A stretch of DNA of 20,544 nt from Chara braunii (taxonomy: Eukaryota; Streptophyta; Charophyceae; Charales; Characeae). Below are positions 1 to 10,953 of this stretch, in pieces. The DNA lies in the NCBI GenBank assembly GCA_003427395.1, contig BFEA01000379.1, positions 1,268,501 through 1,289,044 on the forward strand, given 5' to 3'. The position numbers were made by a program, and so were the translations under genes. Position 1 is the first letter of the stretch. Every line of letters starts with the position of its first letter. Below the pieces are notes generated by a model. It was not told the origin of the DNA and made no database searches. It was given only the letters and a program-made list of their open reading frames with translations.

Positions 1-77
<77 letters not shown>
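1..77. repeat. (CT)n microsatellite
   Basis: An uninterrupted run of about 38 CT dinucleotides opens the window and probably continues beyond its left edge. It then decays into CT-rich sequence to about 140. It is a pure pyrimidine/purine tract. Such mirror-symmetric tracts can adopt triplex DNA, and GA/CT repeats bind GAGA-type factors in plants, but nothing here shows a regulated gene next to it. Confidence 0.97.
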
Positions 78-79
<2 letters not shown>

Positions 80-140
80 GCTCTGTGTCTCTCTCTGTCA
101 TTCTCTCTCGCTCTCTCTATCTCTTTTTCTTTCTCTTTTC

Positions 141-2280
141 CATATTCAATTTCCAGTTCGTCGGTCTATTTCAATCTATGAAGTTGTGTTATGAGTTAGT
201 TTGAGCTCTCTTTGCATTTGTCTTTGGACTGTTAGATTCAGTTTGAGCTTGTTTTGAGGAGAGGCAGTTAATGGAAGGCGAATTTTTCACTGAAACTGTC
301 ATATTTCCCTGAATTTTTACTTTTTTCTCAGTTTTTCTTTTTGCTTGTTATATATGTGCTTTAGGGTATATCTGTATTCAGTTTCGCTGTTGAGTGTCAT
401 TTGAGTTTGTTTTAGCATATAGGTTCATTTGAGCCTGTATGAAAAGTTTTTGTGATGTTTCATATTTGTTGTTAGTGCGGGTATTGTCGACACCGCCTGC
501 ACCGCGGGCAGTAAGCTAGTTTTTTTTAGTATTCATCTTTCTCTATCTCTCCATCTTTGATCCTCACTTTGCACCGATGGGGCACCATCTGGAGGAAGAT
601 GGTGGAAGGGTCTCAATGGCTATTGGACTGACACGGAATACTAACAGGATATTGGCATGGGTTGGAAGAACACAACTTTGTTGTACTACATTCAGACTAG
701 GAATAAAAGCAATTTTGCGGGGGCTCTGGTTTCGAAGGTGCATCTTGGTCGTGCAGGGCACTAGGGTAGAGGGGGAAGAATCAACTGAAAAAATCAAGTA
801 ACACAACAGATGGAGCTTACACATAAATGGCAGATAGTCAAAAACAAATTAGACCTTTGATGCATACACGAAGACATTAAGAGCAATATCACACAATTCT
901 GCAAGGATTGGCTGGGGGGGGGACCGGGGCGAATGGATCGCACAATTCAGCAAGCAGTGGCAGGGAGGACCGACGAGAATGAATCACAGCGGTGGTCTGG
1001 ACTCTGAACAAGGGAGAACAATGAACATTAGCAGTGGAAAAAGCAGGAGCAACAACCCAAGCAGGAGAGACACATCATCTGTGACCATCACCTCCGCTTG
1101 AATGAATGGACGACGACTTATGCAAAGTTCCCCTTGCCACCGACAACAAATTTCCTTCAGCTCTTCCCTCCCCATATTTTTTTCCTAGTAGAAGCCCGAC
1201 GGTAGGCAAGCTCATTCCTGAAGCCCCTCAGACTGCCAGATGACTGAGCTCAGTTCTTAGCACATAGCGACACAAGTGCCAGAGGAGATGAAAGGTTTCT
1301 GTTGATTCGCCAATGGGTGGTAATCTCAAGTAAGGTCCCTTGCTTGAGGGGTCAGACCATCAATGTGGTAACACTCGATGCTGACTAGAGTGGCATAGGT
1401 AAATGCAGCCAAAGATAATACTTCCGAGTAGGCAATAATACCAAGTAAGTCAGGCTGAAGAGGCTGCACCGAAAGCCCTGGGCAAGAAAAGGCGGAAAGC
1501 CCTCTGGTGCCCCCCAGAGAAAGTTGAGCTAGTCCTATTTCCCACTCTGAGCTACTTTTTTTTTTTTTCTTTTCTTTTGAACAGAACGTTATGCATAGGG
1601 GAATCTGCATAGTGAGGTTATAAGAGCATCCTCACTAATCAGGACCCTGCTTGTGAAGGCTCAATCTTTTGGTGGGAGCGTCCATGTATAAAATAGGTCT
1701 GATCAGCATATCACGCTGCTCTGTTTTGAGTGGTTCATCGTACCGCCACATCATACTTTGTTCCAGCATGCATCTCCCTGCTCGGTCGAGCCCCTCCTTG
1801 TCCTGCTTGTCCTACCTTGTGTCTTTTGCTTGCTAAGCCTATGCTAAACCCATACCTGTACTGCATGTTAAGCTGGATAAGTGAGGGGGGCTAACCACCC
1901 TTTGGCCTAGGTTTCCTGTCCACATGATTTCCTCTCCCTTCCTAGAGGCACCCCAGTCTTTCATGCTTAGCCTGCCTTGTCTATACTTTGGGACAAACCT
2001 GTCCTGCTATAAACCCAACCCTGCCTGTTCCACATGTCGGCATTATTAAACCACCAGTACTTGGCTCAGCTATCGGCCGCAAAAAAAAATAGAGTAGAAA
2101 TGTTTCTAGTCCGATGAATTTGGGCGCTCCTGTAGAAGCCTGTATGTTTCCTAAAATCATGGCTCATTAACGGACACGACTTTAGGAAGTACTGGTGGTT
2201 TAAGCCCTAGTTAAACTCTAGTCCGCTTAGCCTGCCTCTCCACTGATTTTCCCCTACTCACTCCGTGCTTAGACTTTGCA
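141..2280. other. Stretch without recognisable gene
   Basis: No protein family, RNA gene or clear repeat array is recognisable. The first 400 bases are T-rich. A short open frame at 577-801 (plus, 74 codons) and its overlapping frames look unlike any family I know. A T-run at about 1553-1577 would be a poly(A)-like tail if read on the minus strand, and could be the 3' end of the minus-strand LINE-like fragment further right. The roughly 900-base gap between them shows nothing to confirm this. A run of nine A residues follows position 2080. Confidence 0.5.
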
Positions 2281-2499
2281 AACCCCCAAGTTATCTCCCT
2301 ACATCTTTGTGAGCCCCTACTTTCGGGGGGTTTCCACCCTGGTCGGCGTAGAGAGATGGGTGAAGCCTAAGGGTATGATGGGCTAGGGAGGGCGACGAGA
2401 GGGGAGTCCAAATTGTCCAGGGACTCCCTGGGAACCGGTACGAACTTGGTCGGTGATGTCGTGCATATAAATTATCTGTGGCAAGAATTTCCGCTGGTT

Positions 2500-3030
2500 C
2501 TAAGTAGCGAGCCATGGTTGCAACAGTAGCTTTTGAGTTTGGTCCAATCCGCACAGCCTGTGATTTGGATCTAGCCATCTGGTGAAGAAATTGTTGACAA
2601 TTTGTGCCCTCTTGGTGATGTCCTCTTCTTATTGGAGCCTGTTTTGAAAATCCTTCCAGGCTTTGTGTATAGCCATTATCGTGCTGGCTATCGAGGTTCT
2701 GGCTTGTAGGTAGTTGAATGTGTGTTGGTCTCTCTCGTGGGAGCATCTCCTACGTCACGCTGCCATCAGTAGAGCCAGGGAGGACTTTTGAAACATATTG
2801 AGTGTGAATTTTAACCACTGCGGCCCATCTGATGAGAGGACCCCAAAGAGGAGCGTTCACACGTTCCATGGGAGATGTTTCCTTGTCATATAATGCCAAG
2901 CCGCGTGCCACCAACGCTAGAGGCGCATCACCCTAGGACAGTCCAGAAGGCAGTGTTCTAATGTTGCGTGCTTTCTGGGTGGGATCATCTTGCAGAGTCG
3001 CAGTAGGAGCATAAATGGGAAGGAAGGTCA
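2500..3030 (-). pseudogene. Decayed LINE-type retrotransposon C-terminal region (Cys/His finger and tail)
   Basis: One minus-strand frame gives a coherent protein-like reading of about 170 residues that ends at a TAG at 2500-2502 and is interrupted by further stops (TAG, TGA, TGA, TAA). It contains LEHCLLDCPRV near its start, later LPWNV-stop-TLLFGVLSSDGPQW, then AWKDFQNRL and NNFFTRWLDP. The pattern ...E-H-C-x3-C-P followed by W-rich sequence and an LLFG motif resembles the zinc-finger region (zf-RVT type) and tail that follow reverse transcriptase in many plant LINEs. Another frame just upstream reads HLCSYC, which would supply the first C-x2-C pair if one indel is assumed. Two stops sit where tryptophan would fit and one where glutamine (CAA) would fit, consistent with C-to-T decay. 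No reverse transcriptase or endonuclease domain is visible upstream. The family assignment is inference from pattern and could be wrong. Confidence 0.45.
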
Positions 3031-5116
3031 TTTGCTCCAAATCTGTTTTGTTTGTCAGCCAGTTGGGTTGGCATTCATCTATGGATGATCTGCTACTGAA
3101 GGGCTCCGTGGTTTGTCGGCTTGATGCGTGAGAAGGATCATAGAAGGTGTTACAAACATCCTGCAGTGGTACCCTCACAGGAGATGGCTCTTGCCTAGTG
3201 GTGTGACGAACCATTGTCTATGATCGTGCGATTTGTTGTATGGAGCTGCTTTGGAGGTTGGGACAGGTTAGTCGAGTGGAGTGCATGGGTACGGGTCGGC
3301 CGGGCAAGTTGCATGGATGCCCTCGCTTCTTGCCTTTTGGGATTTTCGAGACCAGGGTCAGGAAAGCCCCGTGCAGACAGTCGAGTGGGTGCGCCTTAGT
3401 GGGCGCAAAAGGATAACTATTGCCATAACTTCTTTCTTGTTCTGCTATGGGAATTGGGAATTTTGGCACGATCGTCGCCCGGGAACGTCGTTTTCAAATT
3501 TTCGAACAGATGTCGATCCCCCGCGGGCTCTCGAAATTGTTTACCTTTCATAATTTCTTTTTGTAAATTAGGATTTAGATAGGAATTTAGGAACCTTATA
3601 AATTTCTGCTGCACCGCGCTTCTTACTTGCGCACATCTCGCCACGATGGGGACTGGGCTCTGACTGTATTGCGCCCTTAATCTTGTGCGTAACTGTAATT
3701 TTTGGCGGGTGCGATTGTAACTGTACTTCTTCTTCTTGATTTTCTCGTTAGTTTGTCCTCCATTCTAATTGGCCCAAGCGACAACATGACCGGATCGATG
3801 TGTGGAGTGTGGCTACGTCCCCCACGCCACGGCCTAGCCATGCAGACTTAGACACTTCCTTTTCTTCCCCTTCCTTTCACTTAGGCATAATTTCGGGTTT
3901 TTCACGCAAGCATGCATGCTATAAATTTCGCAAGTGCGATTAGTTTGCTCTCTATGAATTTGGAAGTCAGTGAGGATCGGTTAACGAGTAAGCTCGAAAG
4001 GTGAGTAGACAAGAGAGTTGGGCGATCCGATGAGCTGGTGTCGAGTATGCGGGGTTGACATGCGGGCCACGACGGACTGTGGCACACGGGCGAACCTAGC
4101 TTGCATGCTCGGACCAAGCGGGGTGACAACCCTGTGTTGATGCGAGGCGACAGACTGCCCGCATCGGAGGGGATGTAGAGAGAGAAAGAGAGAGAGCGGA
4201 CATGTCGGGATGGTGTTTTTTCTCCCCTCTTTTATGTAATTTTGATAATTGGCATCAACTATCTTTTTGCTCGCGACTATCTCTGACTTTCCTTATTTTT
4301 GGTGAATGACGAATGATTTGATTTTTCATCCAAGTCTCTGTTTCTCAGTGAATTGTCAAATCGGGACTGGTATGATAATTATCTGCATCTAATTTCTGTG
4401 TGTCGTGGGCCAAAATGATGTGGATGAATGATTGGATTCACTGAATTGTCGTGCTGCATGCGTACCTGTCAATTTCTCACTTTTTCGCGGTAACCCTGTG
4501 TCTGCCCGTGACCTCTAGATTTCGATCAGTGCGTGAATACCGAATTTTGGAATGCGTCTCTTGATGGATCTCGAGTTAGCAATGGGGATGGTCGACTGTC
4601 CATTGTCTGTGTAATCTCTGTCGGATGTGTGCATAGGTAACGACGAATGCCTGGGTCTGTTGAAGAGGGGATAAGGTGGATGTGGATGTTAGATGTGGAT
4701 GTTAGATGATTGGACGTGATATAGATAAGCGGATGCACTCCCCTGAGAACACCTGACAAACCTCACTTCCCGAGAACGCCCACAGGTCTTGTGCACGCAC
4801 GTGTAAGCCCGACCCCGAGGGCCGTCACTTACACACGTGTTTGCAAAACCTGCCTGCGACCCTCTTCCCGAATGACGGACGTTCTAATAATCCCACAATA
4901 TGAATATTGAGACTCCGTTTCATGTTACCGATCGTGAGTGTTTGAGAGACCGAGAATTCTGATAATATAGGGAGCGTGCACACTTTTCTGCACGCCCTGG
5001 GGCTAAACTCCCGGACTTTCCCGATCAAACGGGGCGCGAGCGCGTCTGTCAGTGGAACATCGGGCATACCTTAGACGACATTCCCTATCCTTTTCGTCGT
5101 TCTGGCCCAGCCACAT
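3031..5116. other. Stretch without recognisable gene
   Basis: Short overlapping frames on both strands do not resemble known proteins. TATAAATTT occurs at about 3598 and again at about 3920. Both could be core promoters of old LTR fragments, but no boundaries or repeats support that. A short GA-rich tract lies at about 4178-4198. The segment immediately below 5117 would be flanking DNA if the neighbouring minus-strand LTR is a 3' or solo LTR. Confidence 0.4.
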
Positions 5117-5560
5117 TGTCGCGCACGCTCGGTCCGGCACCCTGTTGGGGAGCGCTGAACCTCACGGTCGTGTCACGCAGGATGTTTTTCCAGAGTTGTT
5201 GAAAAGAAACAGTCACCACCTCGAATGTGCGAGCGTGCTATACCTCTCACAATGCCCCACGACAGGTCGGAACGTCGCGAGGTCCAACTTACCTCTACCC
5301 AAGGCGCTGTCACCACCCTTAGGTAGGCGTATCCCTGCTGAGCTACTGACCCACATGCGAAGGCTTTTACTTGCATTTGTAGAGGTAGGTCGGCCGAGGG
5401 CGTTTTCTCGATCGTCGCAACATAGAAATAAGGTACACCTGGTAAGACGCCTAAGACTGACCCGTTAGTCAAGTCAGGTTCAGGATGTGATTTTCCTATC
5501 CTGGACTTCTAGATATTAAGGTCGACCTTTTATAAGGTTGTCTATATCCGCTTTAAAATC
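5117..5560 (-). mobile_element. Degenerate LTR, minus strand (relative of the LTR at 14.3-14.8 kb)
   Basis: Read on the minus strand, this segment aligns with the plus-strand LTR at 14408-14768. Shared blocks include AAACGCCCTCG, TTCGCATGTGGGTCAGTAGC, CTAAGGGTGGTGA and CCTGCGTGACA, in the same order. Both copies end in CGACA or CGCGACA, the CA expected of an LTR end (minus-strand end at 5117). A TATAAAA lies upstream of the conserved part. The sequence after the LTR end does not match the primer-binding region of the plus element, so this is more likely a 3' or solo LTR than a 5' LTR. The left (U3) boundary near 5560 is a guess. The two LTRs are far too diverged to be a pair from one insertion, and they lie in opposite orientation. 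Open frames here (for example 5052-5468 plus) are by-products. Confidence 0.7.
5528..5534 (-). promoter_or_regulatory. Putative LTR TATA box
   Basis: The minus strand reads TTATAAAAGG. TATAAAA lies beside a perfect 12-bp palindrome AAGGTCGACCTT (5518-5529), upstream of the conserved LTR block. The position suits a U3 core promoter for minus-strand LTR transcription. No counterpart is obvious in the plus-strand LTR. Confidence 0.4.
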
Positions 5561-7016
5561 TAAAAATGTTTTACTCTCTTGCCAAAGGAGAACAAGGTAC
5601 CAATCAAATCATTTTACTACCTAGGGCATTATATTCTACTTAAAAGGTCATGACTTAATTGAACATCAGATATTACAAAAGTTATATAGGACAGTTAATG
5701 AATACAGAGGTATTACCGCCGAGAACCCTTCCCACTTTCATAAGTGCTGTGTGTCCAAGACTCTTGACGAGGTCAAGCCCAGTTCAGTCCAAACCACGCA
5801 CAAGACAGACCTGCACAGAATAATGCAAAAACAGTTCACATCATAGACGTCAACCTCCACCGTGACATCATAGACTTGTCCCTTACTTCCCCAAACCGTG
5901 TGAGACAACTCTATCATTCCTGAGACTCTTTAAGCCCAACCCTGTCACATCATTCAAAGGACCCTTGAGAGCGAGTAGGATCACTTAGGCACAAACCACA
6001 GGCGACAGGTTTACGGAATACAGAGTTTGTCTTTAGATGTAGGTATCAAGCCGAGAAAAAAGTTGAATCGGTAAAACCGACCTGTTATCGAATGATAACA
6101 AAAAGTTTGGATCCTTTTGTAGATCCCTTTCTTCAAATGCTACAGTAAAACGAACCCAGACCTGCACACACATAGTTCAATAACAATTCAACATCCCCTC
6201 CTCGTTTTTCACTCATTGTTTTCGAGTGTCGGACCCTCAGATGAAGATTACAAACCCTGGGAATAATATCCCAAAGTCCAACTCCTACTACTACTTCAGT
6301 CTATCCCTTACTCCTTTACAAGGAGATTTATGTCAACGTCTTAGATCGTTTAAAAGGAAACCGCTTTCCTTTACTTTCAATCCTTTCATTTTCTCTCATC
6401 CGGGTAGGCACATTCTTTCTGGCGCTTATGTGGTAGTCTGACTGAGATCAACTCATGCAAGTGGTGGTTTCTCCCTCAGGAGTTTATCAGTGAACTGAGG
6501 TTACACGGAGCTTCTTCTTTTCTAATTCCTTTATCCCGCGATATTTGCCCTTTATTCTACTCCTTTTAGGATATTTGGAGTCACTCCCGCTGGAACACTC
6601 TCTTTTTCCTTTCTCTTGTTTTTGTCCTGGCATACGCAAGTAGTGGCTGATTTATACGGGAATTTTTCACTACTTGATCAATTCCAGACAAAAACAGTTA
6701 GTCAAACGAGTAATCGAGTAGCCCCACGAGAACACTCAATCACCATTCAAAATTCATGCAGTCCTCATGCAATCAAGCATTTCAAACATTGTTTATGCAA
6801 GCGACCGGATAACTCTCATAGGAGTATCCCTTTATTAGTTACAACAAGTAGTTGAGAAGGCCTTGTTGAGGCACTTCCAACACTTGTTCCAACATTCATC
6901 AACAATTCAGACCACCTCTTATCAAAGATCAGTACAAAATTCAAATTAGCAATAGGTGACCTTCATGTAAGTCCCTTATTACTCCTGCCTATCCTTAAGA
7001 GCGTAATAGGATGACC
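5561..7016. other. AT-rich non-coding stretch, probably interior of the minus-strand element
   Basis: No protein frame is recognisable. If the LTR at 5117-5560 is a 3' LTR on the minus strand, this DNA would be its internal region upstream of that LTR. No gag or pol remnant and no clear polypurine tract could be identified. Early diverged instances of the GACCCCACGGGAGT-type motif appear (for example GCCCCACGAGAACAC near 6722). Confidence 0.35.
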
Positions 7017-7975
7017 CCACGGGAGTCTCCCCATTTCTCCCTTGGATAGTAAGTAGTTTACCCTTTCGAGTATGGCCCTAGGGCAACCCATACAAAAGTT
7101 TACCCATTACTCATTTGATGATTAGATAAACCAGGTATGAGTAGGTTGTCGTAGAATAAATAATAAGGTGATCTCTTCCCACTCTCCTATTAATATCCAA
7201 CTCGGGTCCGAACTTGTATTAGGATGACCCCACGATCCTACTCCTACCTGAATGACTGTGAATACCACTCCCTTGATCAAGCGATAGGATGACCCCACGG
7301 GAGTCTCCCATAACCTGATTCAATATTGAACAGATAGATCGTTAGTAACTACTCATCCCATCCACCAGTCGTACCCCTAACAAGTAGTAGGGTTACTCAC
7401 CCGGAAGTATCCCTCTAATGTCCAAACACAATCACATCATTTCTTCTCTCGTTAGTTGATATCCAAATCAAACAAGTATTTAGGACGACCCCACAAGAGT
7501 TATCCTACTATCCGTTTGATGAGTAGGAGATCAGTCAAAACAACTCTTAGTTAAGTAGTTCTGACCGTCCACTTTCCTTGCCTAGGCATCGTGAATAAGC
7601 AAGACGTATGTTGACCCCACGGGAAGTCGGACGGATCGTCCTAGACTTACGAGCTCTCGTACTCGCGTGACGAGTGCTTAATTCCCTTCCAAGTCTAGTC
7701 CGAGAGGTATTTAGGAGAGCCCCACATGAGACTTTTACTACCTTTGCCTATGTTTGTCGTCTAAGCCATATACCCCACGGGAGTACCGGATTACTTCTTA
7801 GATCTAGCCTGTAAGGTAACAAGGAAATCGCACAGCAACTTCCCGTTACCAACATTGGAGTCAAACAAACATTTCATCAAATCGTTACTTTAGTTGGGTG
7901 AATTCGCATGAGAGTATCCCATCATTCACCTTAGTTAGTTCACGCAAGCAGTGTGACGACTCCACGGGAGCCTCC
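7017..7975. repeat. Dispersed short repeat, core TAGGATGACCCCACGGGAGT
   Basis: The motif or clear variants occur at about 7017, 7220, 7285, 7481, 7608, 7712, 7770 and 7953, spaced about 50-200 bp apart in otherwise unique AT-rich DNA. The best-conserved copies (7017 and 7285) agree over about 25 bases. Variants keep the CCCCAC core. Spacing is irregular, so this is not a simple tandem array. It may be the remains of an ancient higher-order array inside the minus-strand LTR element. Confidence 0.7.
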
Positions 7976-8520
7976 ATCACATGACTTTATCTCCCAAACC
8001 CAAGCAGACTAGGTTCCTTCTCGGTTTTCCTAGGTTTCTTCCTTACTTCAGGCAAGGTTCTTACTTCATGCATATGTTTATTCACCCTTTCTGGAAGTTT
8101 TACTCTTGAAGAAAAAAATAAGATGTATAACACACATCCATTCATGCAGTCTGGTAGAAAGTTGTAACTAGTAAGGGATAAGGGAAAGGAGCGAGTCATG
8201 CGTACCTTATGGTTCCTTCCTCCTGAGTTCCTCCTTAACTCCGGCACAGCTCCCGCAATCGCCCTGTTTTATCGACCATGTTTAGTCTGATTTGCTTGGT
8301 TGTCCGGGCTTTTAAGGTTAGCAAAAACCATGACTATCTCAGTGAAAATCATTATCAGGCTTTTATAGTTGAGAGGACTGGTGCCTGAGAAGGTCAAACA
8401 ATGATAAGAATGGAGGAGGATGGAGGAGGCAGGCACCGTCACACAGTGACAATGCCTCCCTCCTCTCTAATGACCTTCATTCTCTTCATCCCTGGCCTGT
8501 AAAGTTCAATAATAGCAATG
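7976..8520. other. Stretch without recognisable gene
   Basis: No domain, RNA gene or repeat array is recognised. The open minus frame of 86 codons at 7987-8247 is not similar to anything I know. Confidence 0.4.
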
Positions 8521-8525
8521 ACAAA

Positions 8526-8622
8526 AATAAATAACAATAATAATAATAATAAATAATAATAATAATAATAATAATAAATAATAATAATAATAATAAATGA
8601 TAGTAACAATAATAATAATAAC
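8526..8622. repeat. (AAT)n microsatellite, interrupted
   Basis: AAT triplets with several small interruptions (AAATAAT, TGATAGTAAC) run through about 97 bases. It is followed by a T/C-rich, TTTC-type tract to about 8720. The tyrosine- and leucine-rich frame across it on the minus strand is a simple-repeat artefact. Confidence 0.95.
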
Positions 8623-8784
8623 TTTCTTTTCTTTCCCTTCACTTTCTCTTCCTTTCTTTCCTTCTTTCGTCCTCTATCCATTTCTCTCCTTTTCACTCTT
8701 CCTTCTCCTTCTTTCCTCCCTGGCATCGCCTTCGTTTTAGCCCACATGCACCCTTTTACTTTTGCCACACAACCCTGGGCATAG

Positions 8785-8960
8785 CGACCCGCTCGCTGTT
8801 TTGCATGCGTGACTCAAGGACTATGTGCGTGAGCTTGCTTTCCTGCCTGCCTACAAGATTGTGAGGGCACATACTTGCTGTTTCTGCATTCCTAGTTGCA
8901 AAGTTGTGTGGGTGCATGCTTGCTGTCCTGCATGCCTAGGCACAACCTGCAAGTGCCCCG
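8785..8960. repeat. Degenerate tandem repeat, unit about 40-45 bp, about 4 copies
   Basis: Four successive segments share a consensus near CTTGCTGTCCTGCATGCCTA, followed by an AAG/TTGTG-rich half. They begin at about 8789, 8832, 8873 and 8918. The copies differ by substitutions and small indels. No coding sense is visible. Confidence 0.55.
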
Positions 8961-9319
8961 CTGTTTGGCTGTGACGCACCCCACTTAGTGCCTGTGCGTG
9001 GAGGTGGTGGCAATGTTGTACCCTTAGTGGCATGCGGCCCCTCCTTACTATGAGGGTCTCCTGCTGTGTATGTCTAGGGCGCAACAACCCGCATCCCGGG
9101 CTCAGGTGCTTGATACAACCGCCTTTCTCTTAAAGGACCAGAGTGATGCTCAGACGACACTTCAACCAGTTAGCCTGCAGTAACTGTCTAAGACCCAAAC
9201 CTGCAAATGTTGAGGTGAAGGCCCCTCGTGGTCATTCAGGTCTGCATTCATTTAGGGCAGGCGTGAGGCCTGCCTTCTCTTAAGGCACGCACGAGGCTCG
9301 CCAAGGCCACGACTATTGA

Positions 9320-9397
<78 letters not shown>
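9320..9397. repeat. (TAA)n microsatellite
   Basis: About 26 uninterrupted ATA/TAA triplets. The isoleucine- and leucine-rich frames on the minus strand over this tract are artefacts. Confidence 0.97.
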
Positions 9398-9398
<1 letters not shown>

Positions 9399-9724
9399 CA
9401 AAGGAAAAAAAAGAGCAATAACGAAATGTCAATTTCAAGAATGCACAATCACATAGAAAGCCAAATACTGTCTTAGCGTCTAGAAAGCAACACTGCATCA
9501 ATATAACACCGATGAAGATTCGCAGTACTTAAAACCAATGCTAATTGAGAGCTCGCTCTCGCCACCACCATCATAAGAGTCCAGTCCCTTCTCCCCATTT
9601 GGCCCTCGGTGCCCAACCTACTTCCTACACAACTACTGCCTGTCTACTAACTTACAATGCAATTGTTGACATCAACAACCAACAAAATACTTAAAGATGT
9701 CGTCCAATGCAGACCATCGCTTAC

Positions 9725-10345
9725 ACTAGGTATGTCTCTCTTTCCGCCTCTCTATCCGTGTGTGCGACTGTCTGCTTGTGTCTGTCTCGTCTATTTGCTG
9801 GTCTGTGTCCGACTGTCTGTTGTCCTGCCTGCATTTATTTGCACCTCCCTTTTTTTCCTTCCTTCTTCTCTTTCTCTCTCTCTCTCTTTTCTCCCCCTTA
9901 TGGGTGTCCGTCTGTTTGTTTACCCTCGTCTGTTTGCCTGTTTGTCTAACTGTGTCTGTCGGTTCGTTTGTCTGACTGTGTCTGTCGGATCGTTTGTCTG
10001 ACTGTGTCTATCGGATCGTCTATCCGACTGTTTGTCTGGTTGCCTGTGCCTGTCTTTGTTTATGTCTTGTTTCTCTGTCAGCAATTGTCTGTCTGTCTGT
10101 CTGTTTGTCGTTCTCTGCTTGTCTGTCTGTGTTTGTTTGGTCGCTTGTTTGTTTATGTCAGACTATCTGTTCGGTTTTCACGTCTGACTGTCTGTTAGTT
10201 TGGTTGTGGCTGACTATCTGTATCTGTTTGGTTGTCTGTGTCTGGCTGTCCGTTTGCTTGTCTGTGGCTGACTGTCTTTCAGTTTGTTTGTGTTTCGTCT
10301 GCATCTTATCTATCTATGTCTTGCTGTCTGTTCGGTTGTTTGTAT
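9725..10345. repeat. TCTG/TTTG-rich low-complexity region with a 26-bp tandem repeat
   Basis: The plus strand is almost A-free and dominated by TGTCTG, TTTGTCTG and GTCTGAC words. It contains three exact-length 26-bp units at 9941-9966, 9967-9992 and 9993-10018 (TTTGTCTGACTGTGTC plus TGTCGGATCG, with 1-3 changes), and a CT run at about 9865-9888. The biased composition leaves several frames open on the plus strand (up to 155 codons at 9994-10461) that read as Cys/Leu/Val/Ser-rich low complexity. I regard none as a gene. Confidence 0.85.
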
Positions 10346-10375
10346 TCGTCCGTATCTTTCTCTTCTCCTCCCTTC

Positions 10376-10399
10376 TCTTCTCTCTCTCTCTCTCTCTCT
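10376..10399. repeat. (CT)n microsatellite
   Basis: A short CT run closes the TCTG-rich block on its right side. Confidence 0.9.
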
Positions 10400-10565
10400 G
10401 CGAACGCAGCACGATCCATCACAGTGTGCACCATACTGAGACCGCAACATGGGGGACATGACAGGCACATACACACATTCCAACAAGTCGGGCAGGAGAT
10501 GGACCCGGCCTCATGACGCTATTTCGACGGAACACCACTTGTCCAGGTAAGACCAAATTGCCTTG

Positions 10566-10605
10566 ATAATAATAATAAAATTAATAAATAATAATAATAA
10601 TAATA

Positions 10606-10648
<43 letters not shown>
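10566..10648. repeat. (AAT)n microsatellite, interrupted
   Basis: AAT triplets with a few AAAATT and ATAT breaks. This is the third AAT array within 2.2 kb. Confidence 0.95.
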
Positions 10649-10649
<1 letters not shown>

Positions 10650-10953
10650 CGATAACCAAAACAACAACAACAACGACAGGGACCAGAAATACTAAAACTA
10701 ACTTAATGCTCATCAGCTGTCTTCTTGGTTTGATACAGTCAAAGGTTAGGTGCATCGCATCCAGGGTCGAAGATGAACAGCCTGCTTCTGGTATCGGTAA
10801 GTGCTCAACCTCTCTTCTACCCCATCATTTTCCGGTTCCTTCTCCCTCTTTCCCCCCCTTCTTCTTATCACTCAATTCTCTCAGCGTGCATCCCCTTCTT
10901 TCACTGTGCGCTCATCTTCCTTCGTTGCACAACAAACTTTCCTCTCGACACGG

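Noticed and set aside
2291-2746. 151-codon minus-strand open frame
   Set aside because: It is a longer uninterrupted frame than the neighbouring one, but its Pro/His/Ser-rich reading has no family look, while the overlapping frame with stops reads as a LINE tail.
5052-5468. 138-codon plus-strand open frame
   Set aside because: It covers the minus-strand LTR, whose homology to the other LTR is at DNA level and in the opposite orientation; no protein similarity seen.
9994-10461. 155-codon plus-strand frame that looks like a Cys/Leu/Val-rich membrane protein
   Set aside because: Pure consequence of A-poor TCTG/TTTG simple sequence, with several overlapping frames open at once.
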